From NCBI GenBank assembly GCA_009602725.1, contig WELB01000011.1:962814-992424 (forward strand): a stretch of 29,611 nt of DNA. The letters are read 5' to 3'. The position numbers were made by a program, and so were the translations under genes. Shown piece by piece: positions 29,431-29,611 of this stretch (its first letter is position 1; the number at the start of each line of letters is the position of its first letter). The DNA is from Spirogloea muscicola. Lineage: Eukaryota; Streptophyta; Zygnematophyceae; Spirogloeales; Spirogloeaceae. A model generated the notes under the pieces. It did not search any database, was not told the DNA's origin, and worked only from the letters and a program-made list of their open reading frames with translations.

Positions 29431-29611
29431 AAGAAGAAAGTGCTCGCCCATTGAGAATAGGGGCTGGAACAACCAGCCCGAAAAAGAATGAACAGAGTAC
29501 GAGAAGGGGGCCAGGGGAAGCGCTAAGTAACAGAAACAAAGCTGCTACGAGACACTCAGTAACCCCTGCTAAGCAGCCGCAGATCAGAGATGCTGGGCTC
29601 CTGGAAGTGGG
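29431..29611 (-). mobile_element. Retrotransposon C-terminus and complete type A tail (cut by window end)
   Basis: On the minus strand the frame ISDLRLLSRGY-stop (about 29594-29560) is followed by a 125-base 3' tail (29555-29431) identical to 6822-6946 and ending in the stem-loop and terminal word. Immediately beyond the terminal word starts the copy at 29430. The upstream part continues outside the window. Confidence 0.75.

Overview
The window is eukaryotic nuclear DNA, almost certainly from the green lineage (Viridiplantae) and most probably a green alga. Six conserved genes are broken by many short GT-AG introns (donors often GTGAGN). The gene set is typical of the green lineage: a plant-type WD-repeat protein, a type II (potassium-independent) proton-pumping pyrophosphatase of the Arabidopsis AVP2 kind, a plant-type BLOC-1 subunit 2, a six-kelch protein of the At1g51540 kind, ribosomal protein uS12/RPS23, and the TRAPP subunit Bet3/TRAPPC3. 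The 5' ends of several genes are very GC-rich with triplet runs. I cannot name the species, and the chlorophyte/streptophyte split is not settled by what I can see.

Layout. 1-2130: a mosaic of 3' ends of a non-LTR retrotransposon family in both orientations. 2130-2960: nothing recognised. 2964-6391 (minus): WD-repeat gene, ten exons. 6735-9960: more retrotransposon 3' ends, one open frame of unknown nature (7424-7855) and a CCG-rich block. 10015-11423 (minus): the longest retrotransposon copy, with part of the RT thumb region, a zinc-knuckle remnant and an endonuclease-like domain, running into an assembly gap of 108 N. 11701-16935 (plus): pyrophosphatase, fourteen exons. 17382-17633 (minus): last exon of BLOC-1 subunit 2. 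18170-21431 (plus): kelch gene, nine exons. 22907-23977 (minus): RPS23, three exons. 24311-26072: a pogo/Tigger-type DNA transposon with perfect terminal inverted repeats, TA duplication and only the C-terminal part of a transposase. 26100-26780: retrotransposon 3' ends again. 27763-29056 (minus): TRAPPC3, five exons. 29170-29611: retrotransposon 3' ends.

For five of the six genes I reconstructed splice junctions by hand. In each, all introns are GT-AG, the phases agree and the total length matches the family (481, 810, 532, 142 and 185 residues), so these models are strong. The genes are unrelated housekeeping functions (Golgi/vacuole acidification, endomembrane tethering, translation, scaffolds) and do not form a pathway. 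The unusual content is the retrotransposon: every copy is 5'-truncated, the copies share a C-terminus of the form S-D-L-x-x-L-x-R-G-Y-stop followed by a 3' UTR with a conserved GGGCTGG/CCAGCC stem-loop, and new copies repeatedly sit exactly at the 3' end of older ones.
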